Positions 1-12,175 of a stretch of 64,000 nucleotides of DNA are shown here, piece by piece. The stretch is from Periplaneta americana (Eukaryota; Arthropoda; Insecta; Blattodea; Blattidae): assembly GCF_040183065.1 (NCBI RefSeq), contig NC_091127.1, positions 105,990,334-106,054,333 of the forward strand, given 5' to 3'. The notes under the pieces are model-generated. The model was not told the DNA's origin. It saw nothing but the letters and a program-made list of their open reading frames with translations, and ran no database searches. Position numbers and translations under genes: made by a program. Positions within the stretch are counted from its first letter, which is position 1. Each line of letters opens with the position of its first letter.

Positions 1-360
1 GTGTATAAACAACGACTGACAGCGTTATCGGAACTCATTCGTGCAGTCCAAACATAACAACACTTGGCTGGCCTACTAGCAATGCCATCGAGGTCACCTG
101 CCAAAATCGCTGACTCCAACTGTATAAGGCAGGCGTCTCAAGGCCAACGCATAAAAGTTGTCACAGTGAGCGAGTGTAGATATCATAGTCAGCTGAAGAG
201 ATAAGCGCAAAACGCGAAGATAGCCGATCGCTGATTAATGTTACAAGCATGAGCGAGCTAAGTTGTAACTGTCGCGGGAGAAATGCCACAAAGCTGCACT
301 TTTGAGTTGTACTATCACAATAGACGATTGTTTTCGGAAGGAATTTCTTAAGTAGTTTGC

Positions 361-410
361 AGTAACAATAATAATAACAATAATAGTAATAGTAATAATA
401 ATAATACATT
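361..410. repeat. Imperfect (AAT)n microsatellite
   Basis: About 50 bases of ATA/ATA/AAC/AGT triplets, mostly AAT with C and G interruptions. A shorter pure run lies near 698-715. Confidence 0.9.
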
Positions 411-504
411 TATTTTCTAATTATACACTATCAATGAGTAAAAAGAAGACATCTGAAGCATGAAGAACCATACATGTTACGTAATTATTTAAGCATAAGG
501 AACT

Positions 505-610
505 GGCCACCTTATTCCAATATCTCCTGGCCTAGTTGACTCATAAGTGGTGCCTTGTTGGTATCACTTGTGAGGTTCAGACCTGTCTTCGGACAGTTGA
601 CCAAACAATA
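505..610 (+). repeat. Diverged interspersed repeat, related to 42165-42245
   Basis: The segment with CCTGGCCTAGTTGACTCATA and TCTTCGGACAGTTGA has a weaker counterpart near 42165-42245 with the same order of short motifs (AAGT, GTGATGCC, TTGGCGTCA, CAGTCTTCG). I judge it an old interspersed repeat of unknown class. The class and the ends cannot be set from two diverged copies. Confidence 0.35.
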
Positions 611-881
611 ACAATATTTCATTTCTAGTAAAGGTTTTTGGTATCGCTCTTTTTTTAAGTTTATACTATATGTAATAAAATAAAATTCAATTAAATAATA
701 ATAATAATAATAAAATTACAATTAAACTTGTTGGTTGTTAAAGTAAGCATTCTTACGTTACGCTAATATTAATATATTAATCACAATAATAGTTAAATAA
801 TATATTTCGTAATGTTTTCAATAATTAAAAATAACCTAAAGATCTTAGAAATTCGCAAGAATTATTTTAAATTAGAATTAT

Positions 882-1127
882 TCAAATCTTAAATCTGGTC
901 TGAAATTCTTTTCTCAAGTCCTTCAGTATTTCATTATATTTGTTACACTGGTCTTGATTCAAATAAGGTAACAATTTTAGATTAATAAAGTGGTAACAGT
1001 TACCCACTGAAACTTGCTTCTCCCACAATTTCGCTTTCCCTATGAAAGCTTTTATTTCTTCATACATTTGCGGTAATAAGAACATTCTTTCCTCAGAGAT
1101 AGACACAATGACTGACTGTTCCATCGT
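882..1127 (-). pseudogene. hAT-type transposase fragment (GTF2IRD2/ZBED5-like)
   Basis: The 80-residue minus-strand frame contains AFIGKAKLWEKQVSVGNCYHF followed later by EILKDLRKEFQTRF. A segment of this kind, an arm with K.xLWxxQ and a distal LxxEFxxRF, lies in the middle of domesticated and transposon-encoded hAT proteins of the DUF4371, GTF2IRD2 and ZBED5 group. There is no BED finger and no C-terminal dimerisation segment next to it, so this is an isolated internal piece. No terminal repeats or 8-bp duplication were found around it. The assignment rests on motif memory and is moderate. Confidence 0.45.
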
Positions 1128-1129
1128 AG

Positions 1130-1450
1130 CGGTTGCAGATGTCTATTCAAACGTCGCGGTCAATGACGTCATTCGGAGATACACGAACTGCTCCTACATC
1201 TTGTTCCATTCTTACATTGAAAAAGAGAAAGAGGAGGAAGTGCTCTGAGAAAGCCCTATTGAGACGTCTGGTATAAGGCAATGGTAGGACCTATTCTGAC
1301 TTGTCAATGTGAGAATTGGGCATTACATTGAACAAACGAAATATTAAATAACATGACGGGGATGACTATTTTTCATTTTACATTTTACGCATTTAGTAGT
1401 TAGGCTATTTCGTAATCTAGCAAATAATTAGAATCAGTATCATATAAAGG
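1130..1450. other. No gene seen
   Basis: AT-rich; the 68-residue frame on the plus strand here is the reverse shadow of the hAT fragment and has no recognisable content. Confidence 0.5.
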
Positions 1451-1781
1451 ATCCCGCACCGTGGCGTTGCGGCCTAAAGCATCCTGCCTAGGATTCGCAT
1501 TACGGAATGCGCGCTGGTTCGAGTACTCATGGGAGAAGAAATTTCCTCATGAAATATGGGACCGTTGGGCATCCAGCATCCTGAGGCACGTGGACAACTA
1601 CGAAGGGGAACGAAAGCCGGTTATGAAAGCCAGCTATTGGGGGAGGGGGGTTATCGTGCTAAACAAACAATACCTTCGTTCTAGTTGGATGATCGTCCAC
1701 TTCTGCTTCCGTATGTGAACGTGAGGCCAGCAGCCGGCTGGTCAGTCTGGGTCCTTATAGGGCTGTAGCGCCACGGATTTT
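1451..1781 (+). mobile_element. tRNA-derived SINE, full-length type
   Basis: The 5' part shows pol III internal promoter boxes: an A-box-like GTGGCGTTGCGGCCTAAAGC and a B box GGTTCGAGTAC about 45 bases later. The body continues through TGGATGATCGTCCACTTCTG and ends at CTGTAGCGCCACGG followed by an A/T tail. I recall this body as an abundant cockroach SINE. The copy has several point changes. The 85-residue frame across it is not a gene. Confidence 0.7.
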
Positions 1782-1985
1782 TAATATTAACATCTCATAA
1801 TAAAATTATATTTCTGTTTATATTTTTCTTCATTGAAATATTATACACAAGACATAAACAAGTAAAATTATTTCATATACAGCCACATAGAAATGTGAAT
1901 TTTAAATTTCCTCACTAGAGACAAAGAAATTTATTTCCGTATAATCCCTAAAATTAAAATATTCTGGTTCGATTATACTTAAATT

Positions 1986-2600
1986 ACTTCCTTACTTACA
2001 AATGGCTTTTAGAGAACCCGGAAGTTCATTGCCACCCTCAAATAAGCACGCCATTGGTCCCTATCCTGAGCAAGATTAATCCAGTCCCTACCATCATATC
2101 CCACTTCCCTAAAATCCACTTTATCCTCACATCTACGTCTCGACCTCCCCAAAGGTCTTTTTCCCTCAGTCTTCCAACTAACAGTCTATAAACATTTCTG
2201 GATTCACCTCTACCTGCTACATGCCCTGCACAACTCAAACGTCTTTATTTAATATTCATGATTATGTCAGGTGAAGAATACAATGCGTGCAGGTCTCCGT
2301 TGTGTAACTTTCTCCATTCTCCTACGACTTTATCCCTCTTAACCCCAAATATTTTCCTAAGCACTTTATTCTCGAACACCCTTAACCTCTGTTTCTCTCT
2401 CAAATTGAGAGTCCAAGTTTCACAACCATACAGAATAATCAGTAATATAACTGTTTTATAAATTCTAACTTTCAGCTTTTTTCGAGAGAAGGAACGATAA
2501 AAGCTTCTGAACCGAATAATAACAGGCATTTCCCGTATTTATTCTGCGTTTAATTTCCCCCGAGTGTCATTTATATTTGTTACTGGTACCTCAAGGTTTC
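1986..2600 (-). mobile_element. LINE-A 3' fragment (reverse transcriptase C-terminus)
   Basis: On the minus strand this encodes a degenerate C-terminal part of a non-LTR retrotransposon protein. Recognisable pieces are NACYYSVQKLL, YKTVILLIILYGCETWTL, LRVFENKVLRKIFG and HALYSSPDI, then a frameshift and RRLSCAGHVAGRGESRNVYR. The 3' end is a short TTAC/GTAA tail at 1986-1996. It shares family with the copies at 4858, 15138 and 48042. The thumb-like segment with RRLRWxGHVxRM and GRPRRRW is typical of RTE-like insect LINEs. It is 5'-truncated, as usual for target-primed insertion, and not functional. Confidence 0.85.
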
Positions 2601-4857
2601 CTTCATATTTCCATCACCGTTTTATGTTTTTAGCTGTAGCAATAACATTTCATTACACTATATAACAGGCATTGCAACTATATAGGTCACATGTATTACG
2701 AGTCTTTGGTTTACTTTTTGGACGATATTATTTTTGAGCCGCCGCAAAATAATTCTATGAGGATTTTGAACCGTCATTAATTTTCTCTATTGTTGTGACT
2801 CTCTAGTTATGTGGTAGCTTTGACAACCGCTTAATACTACAAAAAACATCAAGAAACAAGACACACACGCTGATTCTCTGCGTAAGCAAAATGAAACTTT
2901 TTTATTCCTGGGAATGAATTCAGATTACGTAGATTTGTAGCTAGTAAAAGCGCTCTCACAAAGACACTTCAAGATCACAGAGTAATATCGATATCGGCGG
3001 CGTGGAGTGCGGGGGCTTGTAACTTGTGACGGTGGGTGGATTTGCTTACTTTTTCCACTCTCGAATTAATCCCATCCGAGCTTTACCAGTCTTATTAGGT
3101 ACACACAAGATGCCTTTCTGGGAAATAACGAAACCACGTGTTTTTGCAAGCTCCTATGATTTTCACGTAACTGTACTTGGCATCGGAAAGAGTTGTTATG
3201 TACCCCTACCAAAAAGGCTCGATTTTCTTGGGCATTGCTACTGTGATACACCGTGCGTTCTGATTATGAAATCACTCACTACTGATCTGTCACCTCTCGC
3301 CGTAATTCAGCTGTCCTGACGGACATGACATCATTCAAATTCGTTATCAGAGATCGGAAACAACCCTGTAAGTTAAGAGAGGTATAGAGTTCCTATGAGG
3401 GAGGGATAAATGTGCGCTTTCCTTCTTAGAGTCAAACTTTAATTTATTTTTTTTAAATTCAGATTCAACTTTTTTCTTAATTTACATTTGAAATGGTACA
3501 TTTGAATAGATACCCGAAATGAGCATGTGCTCGTGCTCGGGTACAGTTCAGTAGAGTCTACCTAAATTTTACAGACATCAATAATAAGGTTGATGATATA
3601 AATAATAGTAATAATAATAATAATAATAATAATAGTAATAATAATATTATTATTAACATAATAAAATAATAACTGTGAGATTGATAAAATAAATATAAAA
3701 ACCATTTAGCGACAGTTAACGCAACTTATAAGCTTGCAGCTATAAGCTGTAATACTTGCAAAGACGTGTGCAAATATGACAAATTACAAAGTGTTTGGAG
3801 GAAGCCTGTCCCATACCTTCTTATTCCTCCACAAATATCACATTTGTAATGGATTAATGGGAATTTATTGAGACAGTTAATTCCACTTTATTGTGATATC
3901 ACTCTGCCTTTAAGCAACATTTTCCGCTAACAGGAGTTAAAAGGCTGTTTATTGTGAGAGGAAGTGTCAAAATTCCTGCGAACTGTCCATGTGTTGCTGT
4001 CAGACAAGTTTGAAGTATCTGAATACCTGTACAATTTAACTAATGCAGGACTTGTATGGTAGACACTGCAATGTCACAGCTCGACATGGGATCTGTGAGA
4101 TGTGATTTGCGGCTGGGAACATGTCATTCATGCACGTCAGCAAGTGAAATGTGAATAATGGTTGGTTAGCACTTTATAAAATAGAGGTCATTCAATTTAT
4201 CTGCAGTTTGAAAACATAGTATAAAGTAGGGATGGAAATCAGAGCTAAAATTGTAGGCCGGTTTCCGAGTATGAATCGGCTTGTGGTTATCGCCCGGGTT
4301 TATACCTGAAATGCTTATTAAATAAAACATTCTGCAACATATGTGCAACAGGATTTACTTTATATTTGAAGACTTCGGAGGTAAATAATAATAACTCGCA
4401 TATACAAATTGCATACATTTTAATTTTTACTGCAAGCACAAGAGGATTGTCATATTTTTCAAGCAGCATAATCCAATCATTACATAATTATTTAACCAAA
4501 CCAAAGCTAATGTGGCTTATAAAGCTGTTAACAACCAGAAAACTGCCAGTCTCGATTTTGAGGGTTATCACTATTTACCCCCGAGGTCTTCATTTTTTCT
4601 TTAGTCGACGTTTGTACGAACATGAGCAGACCAATATGTAACTAATACATATTTCAATAGCAACATAAACCTCTCGGACATATTCCGCTATTATATAAAC
4701 ACATGCATACTTTAATTGGTATTCGTTCTTCCCAAAGACATTTTTGTTAACAAATCAGTATATTTTAATTGGTTATTTTACGATGTTTTATCAACTACTA
4801 AGTTTATCAAAATCAGGGTCACCATGTGGTAAACGTTTAGTTTATGTAGTTGCAATG
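2601..4857. other. No gene seen
   Basis: About 2.2 kb with an AAT microsatellite (3598-3662) and no recognisable coding or terminal repeats. A 97-residue frame at 3026-3319 starts with ATG but matches nothing I know and has no splice or codon support. Confidence 0.5.
3598..3662. repeat. (AAT)n microsatellite
   Basis: Mostly AAT triplets with AGT interruptions, then TATTATTA at the end. Confidence 0.9.
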
Positions 4858-5744
4858 TTTGCCATTAGGAAAGTTCAGGATAACAGACAGGATTTAGATG
4901 AACGGGTTACGTCAGCTTCTTGTCTATGCGAATGATGTGAATATGTTAGGAGAAAATCTACAAACTATTAGGGAAAACACGGAAATTTTACTTGAAGCAA
5001 GTAAAGCGATAGTTTTGGAAGTAAATCCCGAAAAGACAAAGTATATGATTATGTCTCGTGACCAGAATATTGTACGAAATGGAAATATAAAAATTGGAGA
5101 TTTAACCTTTGAAGAGATGAAATTCAAATATCTTAGAGCAACAGTAACAGATATAAATGACACTCTGGAGGAAATTAAACGCAGAATAAATATTCGAAAT
5201 GCCTGTTATTATTCGGCTGAGAAGCTTTTGTAATCTAGTCTATTGTCAAAACATCTGAAAGATAGAATTTATAAAGCAGTTATATTATCGATTGTTCTGT
5301 ATGGTATGAAACTTGGACGCTCACTTTGAGAGAGGAACAGAGATTAAGGGTGTTTGAGAAGCAGGTGCTTAGGAAAATATTTGGGGCTAAAAGGGATGAA
5401 GTTACAGGAGAATGGAGAAAGTTACACAACGCAGAACTGCACGCGTTGTATTCTTCACCTGACATAATTAGAAGCATTAAATCCAGACGTTTGAGATGGG
5501 CAGAACATGTAGCACGTATGGGCGAATCCATAAATGCATACAGAATGTTAGTTGGGAGACCGGAGGGAAAAAGACCTTTGGGGAGACCGAGACGTAGAGG
5601 GGAGGATAATATTAAAATGGATTTGAGAGAGGTAGGATATGATGATAGAGACTGGATTAATCTTGCACAGGATACGAACCAATGGCGGGCTTATGTGAGG
5701 GCGGCAATGAACCTGCGGGTTTCTTACAAGCCTTTTGTAAGTAA
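4858..5744 (+). mobile_element. LINE-A fragment, palm/YADD region to 3' end
   Basis: Begins inside the reverse transcriptase palm domain and runs to the family 3' end (GCGGGTTTCTTACAAGCC, then GTAAGTAA). The catalytic box is changed from YADD to [10 protein letters not shown], so the first metal-binding aspartate has become asparagine. Later motifs are [24 protein letters not shown] (followed by a stop), LRKIFGAKRDEVTGEW, RRLRWAEHVARMGES, DRDWINLAQD. The 161-residue frame at 5326-5811 is the best-preserved part. It is a dead, 5'-truncated copy. Confidence 0.85.
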
Positions 5745-6549
5745 TTTGCAATTTTTTTCTCGAATTGTTATATTTATCGATGGAATTTCTACTCATATTA
5801 CAGGATTATAATATTATAATTTTACTGCGCGCAACAGAAAATCAGATATTAAACACAAAATATATTTCTTCGGAATAGTGTTAAAAGTTGTGTAATCAAG
5901 ATGTGTAAAATATATTTCATATTGACAATGGAAAGCTTTTGAAGAAGACGTAAAAGAACTTAATAAATTTTTTGAATCATTACAAAAAAAGATGTCAGTC
6001 ATTATCTTCTAATGATCACACAACCAGAAATGAGCAATTTTCAAAATAGATTGACCGAAAATATACATTTTGAAAGCAAGAACAGCCCCTTACGAGTATG
6101 CCCTGAAGACTATCTTTGCGAACAAGATTTCTATCATCAAATGCTCTAGAATTAAACAGTAATTGCGGATAAGAGAGTTACTGAAAATGAACCAGACATT
6201 TCACCGTAAGTAAGGAATATGAACATACTCTCCTGAGTTCTGGAGTATAGTATACTATACTTCATACATGCTTTTAGTTTCAAATTTGCCACTATGTGAA
6301 ATTGATATCGATCACTTCTTTTCTGTGCTTGTCAAGCTCCTGACATCTCTTTGGACTTACAGGAAGCACGAAAAGGTTGATTTAATCATTGCACTACGTA
6401 TTTCAACTATTTGTAAATGAAAATGACGACTTGCAACTCAACGCCAAGGCACCATAAGACATGCTTTCGAAGTAAGCACACAGTAAACATTATATTTTAA
6501 GAACAACAAAATGATGTAAGATGTATGTGCAGAAACCAGAAATATAATA
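5745..6549. other. No gene seen
   Basis: AT-rich, no recognisable coding, no terminal repeats. Confidence 0.5.
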
Positions 6550-6551
6550 TA

Positions 6552-7669
6552 AGGTCCCTCAGCCAAATAACGCCATGTATACCTTTAACGCCACCCTATT
6601 AAAATTTGTTAACGACACAAGTTTTCGGTAGTGCACTACTGTAGCTTGCATTCGCTTGCAATCGAGTGATGAAATGTGTTACTAGCTGTCCGCTGACATT
6701 TACGAGTGACATTATATTCCATCATTTTCCTGTTGTGTGTTGATAGTGAATGGCTGTTCTTATTTCAAGGTAAGAGGCAATATTTTATTTTGTGTGTTGA
6801 GCAAATAATAACTAAATTAAACTATATATTTTCGTGATCCTTAAACATTCTTCTATGTATAGAAAGTATTTGCTATCTATAAAATTTGAAAATGTTAGAG
6901 AAACAGGCGTATCAAGTACTCAGTAGCGCTTTAACGCCATGTGGCGTTAAAGGTCTACAGACAAAATTTTAGGTTATGTTAGTACTAAAGCTGACAGTAC
7001 AGCATCAGTGTGAAAACATCAGGAAAATCACTAAGCTTTCAACTTACAAATGTTCAGAATGTGCAGTGATGATAATGGTTCAATTGCTAATCGAACTCTT
7101 ATTTTTTTTTATTTTACATAACTTATTTTTTTTATTTTTTTTTTTTTTTTTTTGTTTTACTTATTGGAAAACATTCATATTAAACTAAGGTAAATGCTTT
7201 TGTGTTTAATAACTTTCTACTGTGTCACATTGTCTCTTTTTTTTTAAAGTAAGGAGTCACTGGAAAACATATTTTCCTAATCCATCTGGTGTTTCAGTTT
7301 GAGATCAAGAATCTTTCATTAGTATTGAGTGATTTTGTATCTTTTATTAACAGAAACTCAAATTTAGTCACTTAGTTCAATTTGTCTTGCTTAGGAAAAA
7401 TAATTCATTAACAATTATAAGTGTATACAGTAGGTTACTAGAAAATAGGTGGCGTTAATTGGACAACCTGTTCCTAATAACGCCAGTTTACAAAGTTTCC
7501 TATTTGAGTTCTAATTCTTGTTCGGTATATAATATATCCATTTTCATTGTGCTATTTTGTAAAGATAAGATTACAGTTTCTATTTCATAATTTTCGTGTT
7601 TGTACATAACTTATTTCCAGAGCAAAAGTGACTGAAGTGTTAAGGTGGCGTTATTTGGTACGTTTACCT
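6552..7669. mobile_element. Element B: TA-flanked non-autonomous element with TAACGCCA motifs
   Basis: The ends are AGGTCCCTCAGCCAAATAAC at 6552 and, on the other strand, AGGTAAACGTACCAAATAAC ending at 7669; they match at AGGT and at CCAAATAACGCCA. TA lies directly outside both ends (6550-6551, 7670-7671). The motif T(T/A)AACGCCA occurs seven times: 6568, 6585, 6931, 6942 (inverted), 7449 (inverted), 7478, 7646 (inverted). The pair at 6931-6950 is a 20-base palindrome. No transposase coding is recognisable inside the 1118 bp. The TA duplication fits the Tc1/mariner group among others, but the superfamily is not fixed. Ends and motifs are direct observations; mobility is inferred. Confidence 0.7.
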
Positions 7670-7791
7670 TAGATGTTTTTGTGCCCTAACTGTAACCTGC
7701 GGAACTTTTTTTTAACATTTTTCCTCATTTCAGTCACTATTATTGAAGTGTAGAATTACCTATGTATATTAAAGTTTAAATATAAACAAAA

Positions 7792-7862
7792 CAATTTTAC
7801 TTGAAGCAAGTAAAGAGATAGATTTGGAAGTAAACCCCGAAAAAAAAACAAAGTATATGGCT
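7792..7862 (+). mobile_element. LINE-A scrap
   Basis: A 70-bp piece encoding LLEASKEIDLEVNPEKK, identical in register to the LINE-A segment at 4993-5040. Both sides are unrelated DNA. The 102- and 85-residue frames that cover it are not genes. Confidence 0.7.
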
Positions 7863-8191
7863 GTTATAGTAAAAGATATGAATTTCATAATCTCAGAATG
7901 TACAGTTACCCTGAAAAAGAATGAGACGATTCTTGGTCGTCGGAAGTTAAAAGTTCTACAGCGCGGTTCACTCGATATCGACGTAACGATACATAACATA
8001 ACAAATAGTACAAGAATTGTTACAAGCACCACAACAAGGACAAGGACCAGAATAAGGATCACGAAGAAGACTGCCATTTAAGGCCAGGATTTCACAACAT
8101 AGTTCGAGTCACAAAATATCATTGCTTCACTGTACCGAATGCCAAATGCCTGCTAAAGGATCTACATTCTGGACTGCTGCTGTCACTGTCT

Positions 8192-8277
8192 TGTCTCGGT
8201 AGCTCATATAGTAGCGTGTCGGTTCCACTGTATAACCGAAACGTCTATTGTTCGATCCCGAGTAAAACTTTTTTTTT
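8192..8277 (+). mobile_element. tRNA-like pol III relic with T-run
   Basis: CTCGGTAGCTCATATAGTAG resembles a tRNA D-arm (A box) and TGTTCGATCCCGAG a T-arm (B box) about 40 bases later; CTCGG at the start can pair with CCGAG at the end. A run of nine T at 8269-8277 would stop pol III. The T stem does not pair properly, so I do not call a functional tRNA. It is probably a SINE head or a tRNA pseudogene. Confidence 0.5.
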
Positions 8278-8465
8278 ATTGAGGTGTAATTAATTTGTTC
8301 AGAGTTCCTCGACTGTCTAATTTGTCGAAAAATATGGAATAATTTATGTCCAATTTCTGAGTCTTACAAGTGGGCTGACCTCGTAAAAAAAATAAATCTT
8401 ACTTGGAAGTTAAAAGTATTCTTCCTCAAACAAAAATCCTAAGAAACAAAAAGAGACCTGTTAAC

Positions 8466-9434
8466 TTAAAATCTTGTCCACATGCCATCAGCTTCTATTA
8501 CAGCTCTAAGTCGATCCGGCATTGATGTCACGAGATTGTGGAATAGATTCTGATCCTCGGCGAGATCTTCTCAGATGTCAACAACTTGATCCCACAATTC
8601 GTCTCGATTTCGAGGGCGTCGGTGGGCATAGGTGACTATCCTTCTCTTTTTCAATTCCGCCCATAAATTTTCGATGACATTCAAATCAGGTGACTTCAGA
8701 GGCCAATTAATGATTTCGATCTAGAGACTCCTTTGAAACCATCTTTGAATGCTTGCAGCATAGTGCACGGGATGGTTATCCTGCTGGAACAGCAATGTTC
8801 CTTCGGGAAAACGTTCTCGGGCGGAGGGAAAGAATATATTTTCCAGAATGTGCTCGTAAGTTCCCGCATTAAACCGGCCATCGATGCGTTCTATAACGCC
8901 AGGTCCATCGTAAGATATCCACCCCCAACACGATATGCTAAAGCGCCCCGATCTTTCACGTCGGTGCACATAGCGCTGGTCATGTCGGAGACCATCCTCA
9001 CGATAGACACGGACAGGACCTTCGTAACCTCGAGATGGTTGTTTCGTCGGAGAAAATTACATTTCTCCAATCGAAATCCACTCGATTGGTAGCGAAGGCA
9101 AGACGGTCGACAGCTTGTGCTTCCCCCAATATTTCCATTTGCGCAGCCCTCCGGCTCCTAAGCCGGAAAAGTTAGATGCTGCTCTTATTTCGTTAACAGT
9201 CCGAAAGGGATCCTGTCTAACTGTCTCGAATAAGAGAGCATCCTCTTCCAATGAAGAAATCCGCGAACGCCCAGGAATAGGGCGATTTTCGACCTCCCCT
9301 GAATTTTGGTAATGATGAACCTACCTCTCGGCTGTACTTCCAGGAACACAGACCAAGCGGCCAGCAGATCTAGCCCCATATCCAGCCTCAACTAGAGCTA
9401 TAACTCGCTGTCTCATGTCACGTCGGTTCGCCAT
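8466..9434 (-). pseudogene. Tc1-like transposase pseudogene
   Basis: The frame starts at ATG 9434 (MANRRDMRQRVIALVEAGYG), a paired-like helix-turn-helix start normal for Tc1 proteins, and ends at TAA 8466-8468, about 320 codons, close to the usual Tc1 length. The DDE-type motifs are visible: FSDETTIS, then FSISCWGW, LLFQQDNHPVHYA, and after an in-frame stop SPDLNVIENLWAEL. The second aspartate and the glutamate are about 34 residues apart, as in DD34E. Breaks: a frameshift near residue 45 (PGSTAER before a shift into VHHYQNSGE), another near GAGGLRKWKYW, and stops after QRSL and in the last helix (VVDI then stop). I could not find terminal inverted repeats on either side. Confidence 0.85.
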
Positions 9435-9703
9435 TACGATGAGAAATGAGAGATGACGATAATACTTTAGTGTAGACAATGACTATTTAACGTGATATAG
9501 AATTATTGAAATAACAGCCATCTTGCATAGTAAGAGTTAATAAATCAACCCTAAATTAAATATCTAAATAACAGGATATAACAGGAAGTCCAATTGTTGC
9601 GAAACTAATCAAATTAAATCTAATTACATTAAGTAAACAAACCCCAAGTTATGACACCACATTGCTACAGCTAAATTGTAGGTTATTAACATAAGCATTG
9701 AAT

Positions 9704-9775
9704 AGGTCCGTGGTTGTGCGTTGGACGACAAAACCATCATCGAAAGTTCGAATCTTGCGGAGAAATGTATCTTCT
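9704..9775 (+). mobile_element. tRNA-like relic
   Basis: TGGTTGTGCGTTGGACGAC and AAGTTCGAATCTTGCG sit at A-box/B-box spacing. Stems are incomplete, and there is no clear T-run immediately after. Likely a decayed SINE head. Confidence 0.35.
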
Positions 9776-9889
9776 TGCTTTTTATAATGTAAATCACACT
9801 TCTAACTACAATCATTCATATTTCTTACATTATTTATTAATATTTATAGCCAACATTGAATTTGTAAAGAAAAGACTTTAGAAATCTCA

Positions 9890-10765
9890 TATGGAGTTTG
9901 TGATCTATAGTGACATAAACATAGATTATCTCTCGGAACTTTTCCGTAAAAGTAAATTAAATTCACTTCTTGAAACTGGAAACCTTAGTCGCAGAGTCAT
10001 TTTCCCACAGCATACAAGCTGAAGTAGCACAGCCATTGATAAATGTTTTGTACACAGAATTAGACTGAATTCCTATTCGACAGAACCTATAATCAATGGT
10101 TTGTCTGAACATGATAAACAAATCCTAAGTGTTTCCAATGTTACTGAACAATTTCAAAATATTAATTTAAAAACTAAGAAAGGATCGTAAATCCTGTATC
10201 TAGTGATTATTCACATTTATGTCTACAAAATGAATCTTGGTAAAACATATATGATACTGGTACTACTGATATTAAGAGTAAATGTATTGAATTTTTCACT
10301 TAATTTCATAATCACTTCAGTGGATGTTCTCCACTCAATGTCGTGAAAAAATTCAAAAGTAAAAACATGTAGATAACGCAGGGACTTCAAAATTTCATGT
10401 ATTAAAAAGAAGAATCTATATGTAATGTGTTGCAATGTAATGATCCTCATGTTCTTAAATACTGCAAGAAGTACAGTGTAATTTATAAAAAAATTATGAA
10501 AGAGGGAAATAGAATATAGTTGAATATAGAAGTACAAAATTCAGATAATACAATTAAACCTATTCGGAATATTATTAAATTTAAACTTGTAGATATCCTA
10601 AGAAAGAAAATATTTTTTCATTAAAATCAATGATTATGAAGTAGAGGATCCCAAATCTATTGCAAATTCTTTTAACGTACTATATTATATAGTACAGAAA
10701 TATTATTGACAACGTAAGCATTCAAGATTTTGCAAAATATACTGCAATTGGTGACTTAAAAGATG
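9890..10765 (+). mobile_element. LINE-D fragment: end of endonuclease domain and linker to RT
   Basis: Frames read SDINIDYLSELFRKSKLNSL, then STAIDKCF and EPIINGLSEHDKQIL. This is the C-terminal part of an exonuclease-endonuclease-phosphatase domain; the final SEHD/SDH motif holds the catalytic Asp-His pair. It is followed by a frameshifted linker with KKKNLYVM and ending in INDYEVEDPKSIANSFN, as found between endonuclease and reverse transcriptase in Jockey- or CR1-like insect LINEs. There are many stops and frameshifts. No RT follows, so the copy is truncated on both sides. Confidence 0.7.
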
Positions 10766-12010
10766 CATTTAATAATTAGTATTAATATATGTAATTAGTC
10801 AATAACTGTAACAGTGGTTTTTCATTCAATCATAACATGAATAAAATTGAATGCACATTAAATTAAACACTATTGCAAATACGTAGATAAAATAGTTAAA
10901 ATTAACTGAAGGGGTGAGAATGAAATAATCCAAAGCCATACTTTTAACAAAAATTGTTTTGTGCGAGTGCATTTCTTACACATATGGGAAAGCTATTAAT
11001 AAAATATTGTAATAATTACTCAACAAATGACATAGCCTAAGTACTCTAAACCTTTGTAAAAGTTTGTCTATTATTATATATATTTTTTAAATTTCATTTT
11101 AATTGTTAGTTTTTAATATATATGCATTTACATTGTATATATGTGTGTGTGTATAAATGCATTCATTAGATTAACGTTTATAATATTATAGCTTGTAATT
11201 TTGTATTGTTTGCGATCATTAACACTTAATCTCAGGACTTTGTAAAACTCTATTTCAACGTTACTTAGCTATTTCAACGTTATTTAGACAAAAAAAATCG
11301 TTGTGTAGACTAAGAATCGAACTCGCACTCTTCTACATAACACGCAGAAGTCTTACCGTCTGAGCTATTGAAACGACATGAAAGCGTTCCTTTCTGTGCG
11401 GAGTGTCGATCTAGTCATGAAGGTCCATTGTCAATTTAACTACACGATTTATGTATATATTTATCTTTTATTTACGTAATACTTCATATTTTTTTCAGTT
11501 TTTGAAGTGAATTTCGGAACGATGCTAGTAACAAACCAAATAGCTTGAATTTAAGTAACTCAATATTCGTTATCTTGTGTATCAGTGCTCTGGTCTCCGA
11601 TCATGCACAGTATCTTACATATGAGACTTAGGAATATTCAATCGTCTCATCCTTTTCCAGGGAAACTGTACATTATGGTTTTGTTCACCGTAACGGAGTT
11701 GATTTCGTTATTATACGATTATATAGATTATTTAAGTTAATGTGTATCATGTTTACTAATATGTTCTATAATATATATTGTATATACTGTATTGCTTCAG
11801 TATTATTATCGATCTAATTATATTTCCTGTCATATGTAGCACTAATATTTTGTACAGAGCTAGTTTCGCAGTGTTAGTGCGTTTATGTGGTTAAAAAGTA
11901 GCTGGACAGACCATTTCAATTTAGTAGCAATCCCGTTTACAGTTGTTATGCTCCATTATTATTATTTATCGAACTACGTTATACCTTTCGTAGCGTCCTG
12001 ACGTAAGCAT
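10766..12010. other. No gene seen
   Basis: Very AT-rich. It holds one tRNA-like relic (listed separately) and nothing else I can name. Confidence 0.5.
11298..11380 (-). mobile_element. tRNA-like pol III relic with T-run
   Basis: On the minus strand: ATAGCTCAGACGGTAAGA (A box type) and GAGTTCGATTCTTAG (B box) followed by a T-run (seven A on the plus strand at 11291-11297). The arms do not fold into a complete cloverleaf. Same class as the relics at 8192 and 17380. Confidence 0.5.
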
Positions 12011-12175
12011 TTACCCCTGGTTTTCATTAGTAGAGTTAGCAGCAGAGTAAACTAGAATACTTTTTAGCCGAACTACTCTACTCTACGGAATTTGGTAGAG
12101 TACACACTCAAATGGAAATAATATGGTAGAGTAGATTCGTAAAGCACAAAATTTAAATTACAAAAATGAACATCA

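Larger units (their letters stand above)
1..881. other. No gene seen; AT-rich DNA with repeats
   Basis: Apart from the AAT microsatellite and the diverged repeat listed separately, I see nothing here. Open frames in this stretch are runs of one or two residues caused by the microsatellite. Confidence 0.6.

Noticed and set aside
3026..3319. 97-residue plus-strand protein
   Set aside because: ATG start but no family, no splice signals and no codon pattern to support it.
8733..9092. 119-residue plus-strand frame
   Set aside because: Antisense of the Tc1-like transposase.
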